From IMG/VR virus record IMGVR_UViG_3300009414_000053, positions 1-28,553 of that record: a stretch of DNA of 28,553 nucleotides; one strand, written 5' to 3'. Below the pieces are notes generated by a model. That model was not told the origin of the DNA. It worked only from the letters and a program-made list of their open reading frames with translations, and did no database searches. The position numbers and the translations under genes were made by a program. Shown here one piece after another: positions 5,864 through 14,513 of the stretch. The first letter of the stretch is position 1, and every line of letters starts with the position of its first letter. This stretch comes from a virus.

Positions 5864-8652
5864 TGGCAACAGTCGGAACATTGTTAATCAACGTCATCGC
5901 TAAAACTGCGGGTTTCCGTAAGGGACTGAATAAAGCAAACCGTAGGATGAAACTTTTTTCTAATGGGATGAAAAAGGTTTTTGGTGGTCTAAAGCGACTT
6001 GGATTCGTTGCGGCTGCGGCTGCAGTTGCTGCGTTTGGAATGGCACTTAGGTCAACCATTAAGACCTTCGTTGAATTTGAAGCGGGAATGGCAGAAGTCC
6101 GTTCTATTCTTCTTGATGTTTCAGACAGGGTGTTTGCAAAACTAACGAAAGTTGCGCGGCACTTGGGCGCTACCACTAGGTTTACGGCGGTGGAAGCAGC
6201 CAAAGCAATGTCTTTCATGGCGCGTGCTGGTTTTGAAGTGAATGAAGTTATGGCTGCATCGCCACACGTTCTGGACTTAGCATCAGCCGCCGGGATGGAA
6301 CTTGCGGAAACAGCAGACATTGTTTCACAGGTTATACGAGGCATGGGTCTGGAGGCAACAGAAGCACAAAGAGTTACCGATGTTCTTGGTCTTACTGCGG
6401 CTAGAACAAATACATCTGTTTCCCAGTTGGGACAGGCGTTTGGATATGTAGCACCGGTAGCACACGCGCTAGGAATCACGCTAGAACAAACTGCCGCAAT
6501 GCTTGGCATGTTGTCGAACGCGGGTATTCAAGCAGACCGAGCTGGTACTGGTCTTAAAAATATCTTTGCTGAGTTGGCTGCGGAAATTGACGAAAATGGA
6601 ATCTCGGCTTTGGAGAAGTTTACCAAGGGCGGGATCAGCGTTGCTGAAGCGTTTGAGATATTCCAAAAGCGGGGTGGTCCAGCCATCCTTGCTCTTGAGT
6701 CTATGGCCATGAGGACAGATGAACTTATTGCTGTCTTACAATTAGCAGAAGGCACAATTAAGCGAATGAACGATATTCGCATGGACACAATTGAGGGTGC
6801 TTGGAAACTTGTTAGATCTGCTGTGTCTGATCTTCAAATTGAAATAGCAGAAAAGTTAGAACCAACAATACGAAATGTTGAAGAAAGTCTTAGGGAACTT
6901 GCAGTAGCCGCAACACTGGTGGTTGGGAATTTTGCGGAATCAATGGACGGATCTATCGTTTCTGTTCAACAACTTAATGAGGCGATTATTTCTTTAATAA
7001 AAGGAGTAAGGGTATTATCCAATGTTGTTATTAGGGTCGCTGGTGCTGTGATGATAGTTTGGACTTTGGTAAGTGCTACCGTAGTCACAGTTTTTGTTGC
7101 TGCGCTGGAAATAGTAGCCGGTGTCATGTTTGCAATTTCGACACTTTTGGGATTATTTTGGGATGATGCAAAGAGATTTGCTAATGATTTAGAACGTCTG
7201 ATGGTGTCACTGGCAAAAGAAGTTGGAAGACAGTGGGTGTCTGTTGCTGACGCAGTTAAACAAACATTCGGGTCTAGTGAATTTGTCATGGGGCTTCAGG
7301 TTGTTGAGCGTGCGTTGGCAGAACAGTTGAGGTTACAGCAACAAATATATGAAGTCACAGAAGCCAATAACAAGTTGATGGTAGATCCGGTACGTCTTAG
7401 TCAAGCAATAATAAAGTCAGATCAAAAGAGAAACGATTTATTGACAGAGAGACAGAGATTGCAACGCGCTGAAGGTACTGTGAGGCAGACGGCGCATCTT
7501 TTAGGTGATCCCTCACTCATTGATAAATGGTCGCTTAAATTGAGTGGAGTAAAATCGGAAATAGAACGAGTTACGTTGGCAGGAAAAGATTTAAGGGAGA
7601 AACTTGATGCGCTTGATGCTAGATGGCAATTACAAATAAAGGTTGTGACACAGGGTTTAGAACTTGGTGATAAGGACGCGCTCAAGGGAGTAAGAGCAGA
7701 ATTAGAAAAAGAGCTGGAAAAACATGTTAAAGCGCAGAAAGGGGTAAAGGCAACATCAGACGAATGGGGTTTATATGCGGCTCAAATCTCACGAGTATCA
7801 ACTGCGATCACAGATCTAACAGGTCATATAGATGCTTTGAAAGGCGCAGAGGATGCATTTTTCAACGCCAACAAACGTATTGGTGAAACCAAAGCACAGT
7901 TTCAAGAGAGAATGAATTGGATTGAAGAGCAACGAGTGGCTCTGGTAGAGTGGACAAAAGATCAACACGATGAAATTGATAAACTGAATGCTGCGCTTTT
8001 GGGAGTGCCGGTAGAAATTTATTTGGGGGATATGGCGTGGTTGTCTCTTGCATCAATAGCAAATGCAAAAGCACTAGCCGCAGAAGTCAAAGCATTAGAA
8101 GACAAAAACAAACGCATGACTGACGGCCAAGCCCTTATAGAAAAACACACATCGGCAACCGACAAATATACTGCCGCAGAAGCAAGATTAAACAAGATGT
8201 TGGCCGAGGGCTTCATCGATGATCGAACACGGGTGCTTGAATTGGGAGAACTGGCAAAAGCAAGGGATGCGGCACTTGGTATTGGTAAACCAGACATGGG
8301 GAAAGCGATAGAGGGTATTCAATCCGCATTCGGTACTGTGAAAATGAAAGCCCAGTTTGGTGGTGGAGCGCAGAGTGTTGCAACAAAACAACTCAATACC
8401 GCTACTCAGCAGTTAAGTAGTTTGAAATCAATCGCTACCAATACAGGGACGATGGCATCAACAACCGGCGCAAACAGTCTTGGTATGCAGTTAGCCGGCG
8501 CAATGAACGATGTGACTTTCACTATTATAGGTATGGACAAACAAGAAGAGTTGTTGCGTGAAGGCAATGAGACAAGAGATAGTTCTTTGTCCGAATTGAA
8601 AAAGATAAATGCTGGGGTAGCGGCGATGAGTAGTAGTGGAGTTTTACAATGA
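5863..8652 (+). CDS. Tail tape-measure protein (TP901 type)
   Basis: A 929-residue protein whose length sets the tail length; at the usual ~1.5 angstrom per residue this suggests a tail near 140 nm (inference). The N-terminus is basic and helical. Residues ~65-250 form the TP901 tape-measure core: F-E-A-G-M-A-E-V-R-S-I, F-T-A-V-E-A-A-K-A-M-S-F-M-A-R-A-G-F, then T-S-V-S-Q-L-G-Q-A-F and L-S-N-A-G-I-Q-A-D-R-A-G-T-G-L-K-N. A strongly hydrophobic stretch follows at about 375-430, as in other tape measures that insert in the membrane. The remainder is long charged helices with coiled-coil character (about 480-800) and a Ser/Thr/Gly-rich end. Its ATG overlaps the preceding stop, and its stop overlaps the next start. 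Confidence 0.95.
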   Translation: MATVGTLLINVIAKTAGFRKGLNKANRRMKLFSNGMKKVFGGLKRLGFVAAAAAVAAFGMALRSTIKTFVEFEAGMAEVRSILLDVSDRVFAKLTKVARHLGATTRFTAVEAAKAMSFMARAGFEVNEVMAASPHVLDLASAAGMELAETADIVSQVIRGMGLEATEAQRVTDVLGLTAARTNTSVSQLGQAFGYVAPVAHALGITLEQTAAMLGMLSNAGIQADRAGTGLKNIFAELAAEIDENGISALEKFTKGGISVAEAFEIFQKRGGPAILALESMAMRTDELIAVLQLAEGTIKRMNDIRMDTIEGAWKLVRSAVSDLQIEIAEKLEPTIRNVEESLRELAVAATLVVGNFAESMDGSIVSVQQLNEAIISLIKGVRVLSNVVIRVAGAVMIVWTLVSATVVTVFVAALEIVAGVMFAISTLLGLFWDDAKRFANDLERLMVSLAKEVGRQWVSVADAVKQTFGSSEFVMGLQVVERALAEQLRLQQQIYEVTEANNKLMVDPVRLSQAIIKSDQKRNDLLTERQRLQRAEGTVRQTAHLLGDPSLIDKWSLKLSGVKSEIERVTLAGKDLREKLDALDARWQLQIKVVTQGLELGDKDALKGVRAELEKELEKHVKAQKGVKATSDEWGLYAAQISRVSTAITDLTGHIDALKGAEDAFFNANKRIGETKAQFQERMNWIEEQRVALVEWTKDQHDEIDKLNAALLGVPVEIYLGDMAWLSLASIANAKALAAEVKALEDKNKRMTDGQALIEKHTSATDKYTAAEARLNKMLAEGFIDDRTRVLELGELAKARDAALGIGKPDMGKAIEGIQSAFGTVKMKAQFGGGAQSVATKQLNTATQQLSSLKSIATNTGTMASTTGANSLGMQLAGAMNDVTFTIIGMDKQEELLREGNETRDSSLSELKKINAGVAAMSSSGVLQ

Positions 8653-9593
8653 CCCTTGTATACACTGAGTTACTTCCCAGCAGGACAATTACGAGAGACA
8701 AGGGTGACGTTGGCGCAACAAGAACCTTCATGGTGTATGACGATGCTGGTACACAGCTTCTCATTGACGATGCGATCAACTCGTTCGATGGTCCACAGAT
8801 CGGTGACGAGCATCCTGATGTAGATGGGATCTACGCATTTGGATATTCAATAGAGGCATCTAGCAAAAGGGGTTCTGCCTACGAGGTAGAATTTTCTTAC
8901 AAAGTCCCAGTGGAAGATACAGATCCCGGCGGTTCAGAAGATGCGTTTACCGGTGGTCTAAATACAGATGTTGAGCCGTTAGCGATTGACGATGGTGGAA
9001 ATAGTGGGGGTGGTTCTGACGATGATGATGATGATGGTATTACTGAGGGCGATTTTGATATTGCCTTTACCGGCGTTAGCATTGTTACAAGCACAAGTCT
9101 GCAAGATGCGTGGGTAAGTGATCCTGCCATCCCAGCAAGTGGAGAACAGACTAACAATTTTCAGGGTACTCCTACCGTTACTGCTTTCACAAACACGGTA
9201 CATGAAGGCGGTACTCCGGTAACTGCTTATGTCCCTCAAGCCACTATCACCCTCAGTACACAATATGCTGGCTCTACATTTAATCTGGCAGGACTTCATC
9301 TTATTACCGGCATGCGAAATCAATCTACCTTTATGGGTCTAAGTGTCGGATCAGTATTGTTTATGGGGATGTCTGTTCAGAGATCCGAAATAAGTTTGTA
9401 TGACATCTCATATGAGTTTTTGTGGGATGGGTGGAGTCATATGCGCCAAAGCTGTCGAAGGTTTACAGATGAGGCAAGTGTTGGTAAGCCGAATTTTACT
9501 GGTGCTACCGAAGGCATATTTGCTTCAGGTACTCTTCCCATCTATCTTCTCCAGCCCACATTGGGATTAACCAGTTTTGGATTTGCACCATGA
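8649..9593 (+). CDS. Probable minor tail / distal virion protein
   Basis: A 314-residue protein coupled to the tape measure by an ATGA overlap, the usual place for distal-tail genes. I do not recognise the family. The first ~100 residues look like an Ig-like or beta-sandwich module (short beta strands, Y-E-V-E-F-S-Y-K-V-P-V). A glycine- and aspartate-rich linker follows (about 112-128, with a run of six D), then a second domain rich in G, T, S and aromatic residues containing L-H-L-I-T-G-M and W-D-G-W-S-H. This two-domain plan with a flexible acidic hinge suits a virion surface or tail-tip protein. Confidence 0.6.
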   Translation: MTLVYTELLPSRTITRDKGDVGATRTFMVYDDAGTQLLIDDAINSFDGPQIGDEHPDVDGIYAFGYSIEASSKRGSAYEVEFSYKVPVEDTDPGGSEDAFTGGLNTDVEPLAIDDGGNSGGGSDDDDDDGITEGDFDIAFTGVSIVTSTSLQDAWVSDPAIPASGEQTNNFQGTPTVTAFTNTVHEGGTPVTAYVPQATITLSTQYAGSTFNLAGLHLITGMRNQSTFMGLSVGSVLFMGMSVQRSEISLYDISYEFLWDGWSHMRQSCRRFTDEASVGKPNFTGATEGIFASGTLPIYLLQPTLGLTSFGFAP

Positions 9594-10129
9594 CCCAGTG
9601 GCCATCTATATCAACTGGTCTTGGGAAACTTACTCCAGCCCTTTGGGGTCGGTTACTCAAGATGCTCAAGTGGTATGAATCTCAACAACTGGATTATCGT
9701 AGGGCTGCCAATATCTTCAGTGGTGAGGCATCCAGCGTTACATACTTCCTTGCAACTATCACTGATAGTACGGAAATAACTGCTGATCAAAATATATATC
9801 GCTATTCGTGGACAGAAGTAAAACTTCTTGAAGACGATGATGGCGTAAATACAAAAACTGGTGGTAGAACTGGGTTGAAGTCGAGCGCTACTACTGGTGC
9901 ATTGAATTTGTGCGAATTGCAAAACGATGATGAAAATGTATCGCCCGGTGTGGATCTGGATGGTGCAGATTATCCTGCCGGCTTTACCATGAGGGCAATA
10001 GGTTCTTGTATAGATTCTGTACAAATTGACACGGTGGTAATTATGTATGAAATTATTGATAACACTGGTGAAACACGCTGGGTATTCTGCCTGGCAAATG
10101 CTCATGATGGGATTTGTGAAGCGCCATGA
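9590..10129 (+). CDS. Hypothetical virion-associated protein
   Basis: A 179-residue protein joined to its neighbours by ATGA overlaps on both sides. Visible features are I-Y-R-Y-S-W-T-E-V-K-L, then the segment G-A-L-N-L-C-E-L-Q-N-D and a later V-V-I-M-Y-E-I. I associate this pattern (beta strand with Y-x-W-x-E, then A-L-N-x-x-E) with small structural proteins found beside phage tail genes of unknown role. Position between a tail protein and the cysteine-rich protein suggests a distal-tail component. Confidence 0.55.
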   Translation: MTQWPSISTGLGKLTPALWGRLLKMLKWYESQQLDYRRAANIFSGEASSVTYFLATITDSTEITADQNIYRYSWTEVKLLEDDDGVNTKTGGRTGLKSSATTGALNLCELQNDDENVSPGVDLDGADYPAGFTMRAIGSCIDSVQIDTVVIMYEIIDNTGETRWVFCLANAHDGICEAP

Positions 10130-11118
10130 CCGGTTGGAGGCGAGGAAAGTGCGACTGTTGTGGTGATGAGGTTTGTGGATGTACTTGTTCACCAACAGTT
10201 GTTGATGCTGATCTTGCAGATGTAACAATCAATCATCCCGCAACTACCGTTTGGGCAATTGGCTGTGCCTGTAATTCTGTAACATGTGAATGCGAAGATA
10301 GTAGTGATCCAGATGAATATACAGGATTTTCAACCTCTGTTCCAGGTTGGAGTAAAACTGCAAGGTCGGCGGGTGGTTGTGGTCAAACCACACCTGCCTT
10401 TGGTGACTTAGAAATGATATACGACTGTGTTGATATTGACACATGGGGAGATGGTCATTATCCATCTTTATCAAATGTGTACGGTTTGGATTATGACGAA
10501 TGCGGTGAAGATGGTATAAGCCCCAATACCGTAGCACTAGATGTAGGATGTTGTGGTAGTTTTCCTACTGCGCCTGAAAGTTACGCCTATTCTGATAGAT
10601 GGGACACAGATGCTATGAACTATTATTGTGGTGGAGGTTGGGGCAGCGGGATATACCGGCGTAGGCAAACCGTTCTAAAGGGGTTGGGGGTGAAGGTATC
10701 ACTTCATCCTGATTGCGCAGGTGAATATTGGTGGCTACTCATAGTTTTATACGCAGCATCGAGTTGCATTAGCCAAACAACGGGTAGTTCAATAGTCACC
10801 AGTAATGATGCCTGTTCTAGTAATTATTGGGAATTGCTTTATAGATGGCCTTGCGAAGGGGGGGTTGGCTTGAATTGTTGTTTCACGACCAAGCGAAGTA
10901 CGGATGCAGATGTCGAATTATATTCTGGCAGACCGGGATCAACGGTGAGTGATGCTTCGCAATGGGACAAATGGAAGGGCGCTACATCGTTGGTGAATGG
11001 TGATAGGGTTGATGAAACTTATATGTGGGGACTCAACACATGTCAAACCGCCAACTCCGCAACAGGCGGTCCACTGACCGTAGTTCCTGAACTATCATGG
11101 ACGGCAAGAGCAATCTGA
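10126..11118 (+). CDS. Cysteine-rich probable virion protein
   Basis: A 330-residue protein with 23 cysteines, far more than its neighbours. The first 20 residues carry a knot of six (K-C-D-C-C-G-D-E-V-C-G-C-T-C), suggesting a metal-binding or disulfide-knotted N-terminus. Further pairs follow (C-A-C, C-E-C, G-C-C-G, N-C-C-F). The rest is rich in G, S, W, Y and D, like extracellular or virion-surface beta domains. There is no signal peptide. Near residue 205 a short hydrophobic stretch (Y-W-W-L-L-I-V-L-Y-A-A) is more likely core strand than membrane. Family not recognised; position in the tail cluster suggests a tail-tip or adsorption protein. Confidence 0.6.
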   Translation: MTGWRRGKCDCCGDEVCGCTCSPTVVDADLADVTINHPATTVWAIGCACNSVTCECEDSSDPDEYTGFSTSVPGWSKTARSAGGCGQTTPAFGDLEMIYDCVDIDTWGDGHYPSLSNVYGLDYDECGEDGISPNTVALDVGCCGSFPTAPESYAYSDRWDTDAMNYYCGGGWGSGIYRRRQTVLKGLGVKVSLHPDCAGEYWWLLIVLYAASSCISQTTGSSIVTSNDACSSNYWELLYRWPCEGGVGLNCCFTTKRSTDADVELYSGRPGSTVSDASQWDKWKGATSLVNGDRVDETYMWGLNTCQTANSATGGPLTVVPELSWTARAI

Positions 11119-11462
11119 TGCAAGTAGATTGTGTTCATTGGAAAGATTGTGGGATTCCTAGAGGTGGTTGTTGCACTATCGGCGCGTGGCAGACTCCAAG
11201 CCATGAGGCGTGTTTAACCATGTGTGAATTGCGGCTTAGTTTGTCAGACCAAGATTTAGAAACAAAACTTGAAACAATAAACAACCCCAAGAAGCCAAAA
11301 CCTAAAAAGAAATCGGCCTGTGGATCTAAAGGATTCGGTGATACAATAAAAAAAGCAATCGACAAAGTAACATTGGGCAAGGTCAAACCATGTGGCGGGT
11401 GTAAGAAACGGCAGGAAGCATTAAACAAACTGTTGCCATATAAAGAGAAGGACGGTAAGTAA
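11118..11462 (+). CDS. Small Cys-rich protein with C-x2-C tail motif
   Basis: A 114-residue protein taken from the ATG at 11118 in a TGATG overlap with the preceding stop; an in-frame ATG at 11097 would add seven residues. The N-terminal third holds seven cysteines (D-C-V-H-W-K-D-C-G, G-G-C-C-T, A-C-L-T-M-C). A lysine/proline linker (K-P-K-P-K-K-K) follows, then the C-terminal motif C-G-G-C-K-K-R-Q-E-A-L-N-K-L, which I recognise from small phage virion-region proteins and which looks like a metal-binding hairpin. Function is unknown. Together with the preceding gene it forms a cysteine-rich pair. Confidence 0.6.
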   Translation: MQVDCVHWKDCGIPRGGCCTIGAWQTPSHEACLTMCELRLSLSDQDLETKLETINNPKKPKPKKKSACGSKGFGDTIKKAIDKVTLGKVKPCGGCKKRQEALNKLLPYKEKDGK

Positions 11463-12379
11463 TGGAAGATAGAACATGGACAGGCACAACCGATGGCGAT
11501 TGGGAGAAAGATGCCAACTGGGGTGGGGAATCTTTCCCAACAGGCGGCGAAGATGTTTTTTTCACTTCTGGAAGTGTAAATGTTGATACGAATTTGGATC
11601 AGAGTGATATAGAATTAGCGAGTTTAACAATTGGTCCGAAATATACTGGCACTATTGGTCCACTTACCGGTGATCCGGCTGTCACAGAAACGCCACTAAA
11701 GTTAGGATCGATTGCTGGCAAAATAACTTATGGTCAAAAAGTGGGGGTATGTTACATAAGTGGTGATACAAGTGGTGCTGATGCAATATTTGCTGATGTT
11801 ATAGTTGAAGCAACTTCAACCGAAAGTCCAGCTCTAAAATTTGTCACTTGCGATATAACTAGATTGAACATAGTGGGCGGTTTGGGTACTGTTTACATTG
11901 GTACTGGGGTAGACATCACTAGCACAATTTTGATGGTCGGATGTAAAAGCGTGACACTAGAAATAGATTCTGCGGCTACTATCGAATGTAACATCTCCAT
12001 TAGTGATGGTAGATTAGTAACTCCGATAGCCACTGATACCATAACCATGTTTGGCGGCTTGGTGGAGATGGCAGATGGTGGTGATGGGACAACCGATACC
12101 ATCACAATATACGATGGAATATTCAAGTGTAAAGCCCCTGCTGATACGACCATCACCGACTTGGTGGTATATCAAGGATTTTTTGATGCAAGGGGTGCAA
12201 CTGCACCGGGACAGACCCAAGTGGCCGGAACAGGAATTACCATTACCAATACAACTGTATATGAAGGTGGAATTCTTGATGAGCGAAACGGTTTACAAAA
12301 TGTCACCTATTCAACTCCCATAAAAGTTCGTGGCGGCATTGTCTATCTCAACGCTGGCAGAAGTATGGATATTGATTAA
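11462..12379 (+). CDS. Beta-helix-like surface protein, copy 1
   Basis: A 305-residue protein opening with T-W-T-G-T-T-D-G-D-W-E-K-D-A-N-W, the pattern W-x-G-x-x-x-x-x-W-x-x-x-x-N-W common in secreted or autotransporter-like beta-helix proteins. The rest is regular short strands rich in T, I, V, G and D, with the blocks T-I-G-P-K-Y-T-G-T-I-G and D-A-R-G-A-T-A-P, consistent with a right-handed beta-helix or solenoid, as in phage tail fibres and spikes. The following gene is a paralogue with the same blocks in the same order. Its role in host binding is inferred from architecture and position. Confidence 0.65.
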   Translation: MEDRTWTGTTDGDWEKDANWGGESFPTGGEDVFFTSGSVNVDTNLDQSDIELASLTIGPKYTGTIGPLTGDPAVTETPLKLGSIAGKITYGQKVGVCYISGDTSGADAIFADVIVEATSTESPALKFVTCDITRLNIVGGLGTVYIGTGVDITSTILMVGCKSVTLEIDSAATIECNISISDGRLVTPIATDTITMFGGLVEMADGGDGTTDTITIYDGIFKCKAPADTTITDLVVYQGFFDARGATAPGQTQVAGTGITITNTTVYEGGILDERNGLQNVTYSTPIKVRGGIVYLNAGRSMDID

Positions 12380-12396
12380 AGGAAAGAAGGAAATAA

Positions 12397-13326
12397 ATGC
12401 CGGGAGCAGTAATAACTCAGTGGACAGGCGCAGTAGATGGCGATTATTCAGATAATGCTAACTGGACAAATAATGTACCGACTACAAACGGTAATGCCGA
12501 TGTATATTTCACAACAGGAAGTGTTGACTGTAATGAAAATCTCCCAGTAAGAGCAGACGAGGTTGAATATTTACAATTAACAATTGGTCCAAAATATACT
12601 GGTACAATTGGAAGTTCGACAGTTCCATTAGAACTTTATGATGGTTTAAATGGGGGAGTTGTCGATGTATTTTACGGACAAAAAACCGGACAAGTATTTC
12701 TTTACGCCAATATTACAGGCGACCTTGTTGTTGAATCTACCTCTACAAGCAATCCATCCTTGGCAATTGTGGCTTCTGCTGCTGGTTCTGTGTCTTCAAT
12801 AAAGATCACTGGAGAAACATACATTACAGGTGGCAATGGGACGGTTTTGTTTGAAAAACTTGTTCTGAGTGGAGATGTATACATGGTAGATTGCAAGGGG
12901 GTAACGCTTGAGGTTGGTGAGGATTGTGTTATTGCAACAACTGATTTCTTTGTGGGAGAGGGAAGGTTGTTATTGAACAGTTTGGCTACATCCGGTGGAA
13001 TAACGATAACGGATGGGCTAGTAGAAATATTGGGTAGTGGGAGTGTAAATTTAGATTCTCTCACGATGTATGGTGGAACAGTTAAATGGAAACTAACGCC
13101 CTCGTCTAGTGTTAATATCATAACTTTATTGACTATGTATGGTGGATTTTTTGATGCAAGAGGGGCAACTGCGCCATCGATGACAATTACTGATACAACG
13201 ATATACAAGGGGGCGATTATAGATGAGCGTAATGGACTTTCCAACATTACCTATACCAATTCCATTGTCACTCACGGAGGGGTAATTATGTGTGATCCGT
13301 TTAGGACGATAGAGGTGAATCCATAA
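12397..13326 (+). CDS. Beta-helix-like surface protein, copy 2 (paralogue)
   Basis: A 309-residue protein with an AAGGAAAT-type site upstream. It matches copy 1 along its whole length: W-T-G-A-V-D-G-D-Y-S-D-N-A-N-W at the start, L-T-I-G-P-K-Y-T-G-T-I-G near 66, F-F-D-A-R-G-A-T-A-P near 250 and I-D-E-R-N-G-L near 275. The segments between have diverged in sequence but not in spacing, as expected of solenoid rungs. Retention of two full-length tandem copies suggests a hetero-oligomeric fibre or two receptor specificities (inference). This is the last virion-type gene before the DNA-metabolism module. Confidence 0.65.
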   Translation: MPGAVITQWTGAVDGDYSDNANWTNNVPTTNGNADVYFTTGSVDCNENLPVRADEVEYLQLTIGPKYTGTIGSSTVPLELYDGLNGGVVDVFYGQKTGQVFLYANITGDLVVESTSTSNPSLAIVASAAGSVSSIKITGETYITGGNGTVLFEKLVLSGDVYMVDCKGVTLEVGEDCVIATTDFFVGEGRLLLNSLATSGGITITDGLVEILGSGSVNLDSLTMYGGTVKWKLTPSSSVNIITLLTMYGGFFDARGATAPSMTITDTTIYKGAIIDERNGLSNITYTNSIVTHGGVIMCDPFRTIEVNP

Positions 13327-13335
13327 TCTCCCAGC

Positions 13336-14199
13336 ATGGCACTTCCCTTCACAGTAGAACATCCATCGAGAAATGTACATGTAGTACGTACACAGGTTAA
13401 GGGCTACACTGATTTTGAGCAATGGTTTCTGCTTTCCTCAGACCGGCATCACGACAATGCTCACAGTGATCACAAACTCGAACTAAAACATCTCAAACAA
13501 GCTGTCGAACGGAACGCTGGCATCATAGATGTCGGAGATCTACATTGTGCCATGCAGGGCAAGTGGGACAAGCGTGCAGACGTTACTGCGTGCAGACCAG
13601 AACAACATCAAGGAAGATACTTGGACTCTCTTGTTGAATGTGCCAGTGAATTCTATGCTCCCTATGCTGAGAATTTCATAATGATCGGTAGGGGGAATCA
13701 CGAAACCTCAATACTGAAGCGACATGAAACAGATCTTACTGAACGAACATGTGAACGCATGAGCGCTTTGTCGGGTCATCATGTTCAAGCCGGCGGCTAT
13801 GGTGGATGGGTACGATTCTGTTTTAAGTACATCAAGCAGAGCCAGCGATTCAATATGAAATATTTTCATGGCTCTGGAGGTGGTGGGCCTGTAACACGCG
13901 GCGTGATCCAGACTAACCGGATGGCTGTGTTCCAGCCGGACGCTGATATTGTTGTGAGTGGTCATACCCACGATCAGTGGATTGTCCCAATCGCAAGGGA
14001 GAGAATTCTTGACAACCACGAAATAACGCTCGATGAACAGATGCATATTCGGATCGGGACATATAAAGATGAATATTTAGATGGTCATGGTGGCTGGCAT
14101 ATTGAACGCGGAATGCCGCCTAAACCAGTTGGAGCAATGTGGTTAAGATTCTATGCTGAAAGCAAGAAAATAAAGTTTGAAGTTATTCCTGCAAAGTGA
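13336..14199 (+). CDS. Calcineurin-like metallophosphoesterase
   Basis: A 287-residue protein with all the usual metal ligands in order: D36-x-H38 (S-S-D-R-H-H-D), G67-D68, G-N-H-E at 120-123, Y-F-H-G with H178, and G-H-T-H at 209-212. The family hydrolyses phosphomono- or diesters using two metals; phage members are often nucleases or nucleotide phosphatases. The substrate cannot be read here. It is the first gene after the virion cluster. The ATG directly follows a copy of the scattered TCTCCCAGC motif (13327-13335), and the nearest ribosome-binding sequence is GAGGTG some 20 bases upstream, so initiation context is unusual. Confidence 0.88.
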   Translation: MALPFTVEHPSRNVHVVRTQVKGYTDFEQWFLLSSDRHHDNAHSDHKLELKHLKQAVERNAGIIDVGDLHCAMQGKWDKRADVTACRPEQHQGRYLDSLVECASEFYAPYAENFIMIGRGNHETSILKRHETDLTERTCERMSALSGHHVQAGGYGGWVRFCFKYIKQSQRFNMKYFHGSGGGGPVTRGVIQTNRMAVFQPDADIVVSGHTHDQWIVPIARERILDNHEITLDEQMHIRIGTYKDEYLDGHGGWHIERGMPPKPVGAMWLRFYAESKKIKFEVIPAK

Positions 14200-14258
14200 C
14201 CGAAGTGTATGTGGCGAGATTACTTATCGCAGGTTACAATATTAGGAGCATTCAACAC

Positions 14259-14429
14259 ATGAATCCAGAAAAAGAAAATTATTGCGAACGTGCCTACTGG
14301 GAGAGTCCCCGATTCAACAGTTGTCGCACCAGTGGTACGGTGCGATACCTAGTGGGGTACACTTTAAGTTCGCTCCTCTTCTTATCTCTTTTTGGCATTA
14401 TTGCGTTTGTAATATATTCTTTTGGCTAG
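14259..14429 (+). CDS. Small single-pass membrane protein
   Basis: A 56-residue protein from the ATG at 14259, chosen because AGGAG lies at 14244-14248. A GTG at 14196 overlapping the phosphoesterase stop would add 21 residues in frame. The first half is polar (N-P-E-K-E-N-Y-C-E-R) and the second half is one membrane segment of about 20 residues (L-V-G-Y-T-L-S-S-L-L-F-L-S-L-F-G-I-I). Function unknown. Confidence 0.5.
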   Translation: MNPEKENYCERAYWESPRFNSCRTSGTVRYLVGYTLSSLLFLSLFGIIAFVIYSFG

Positions 14430-14452
14430 ATCGTGTTGAATCTATCCTTTCG

Positions 14453-14484
14453 CCTCCCAGCCGGCCTAACAGTCGGTTGGGAGG
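14453..14484 (+). terminator. GC-rich hairpin before the ATPase gene
   Basis: CCTCCCAGCCG (14453-14463) pairs with CGGTTGGGAGG (14474-14484), an 11-bp stem with one G-U pair and a 10-base loop. No T-run follows, so it may be an attenuator or mRNA-end structure between the virion and replication transcripts. The left arm contains the dispersed CTCCCAGC motif. Confidence 0.5.
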
Positions 14485-14513
14485 TTCGCGGTAACAAATA
14501 TAGGAGGTAAACC

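Noticed and set aside
5817-6509. 230-codon leftward frame opposite the tape-measure gene
   Set aside because: The opposite strand encodes the strongly recognisable TP901 core. The leftward product is A/S/T/P-rich, has no motif or ribosome site, and mirrors codon bias.
9653-10228. 191-codon leftward frame opposite 9590-10228
   Set aside because: It spans the junction of two ATGA-coupled rightward genes and has no domain or ribosome site.
12702-13247. 181-codon leftward frame opposite the second surface-protein gene
   Set aside because: The opposite frame is a clear paralogue of its neighbour; this frame is P/S/T/V-rich mirror sequence.
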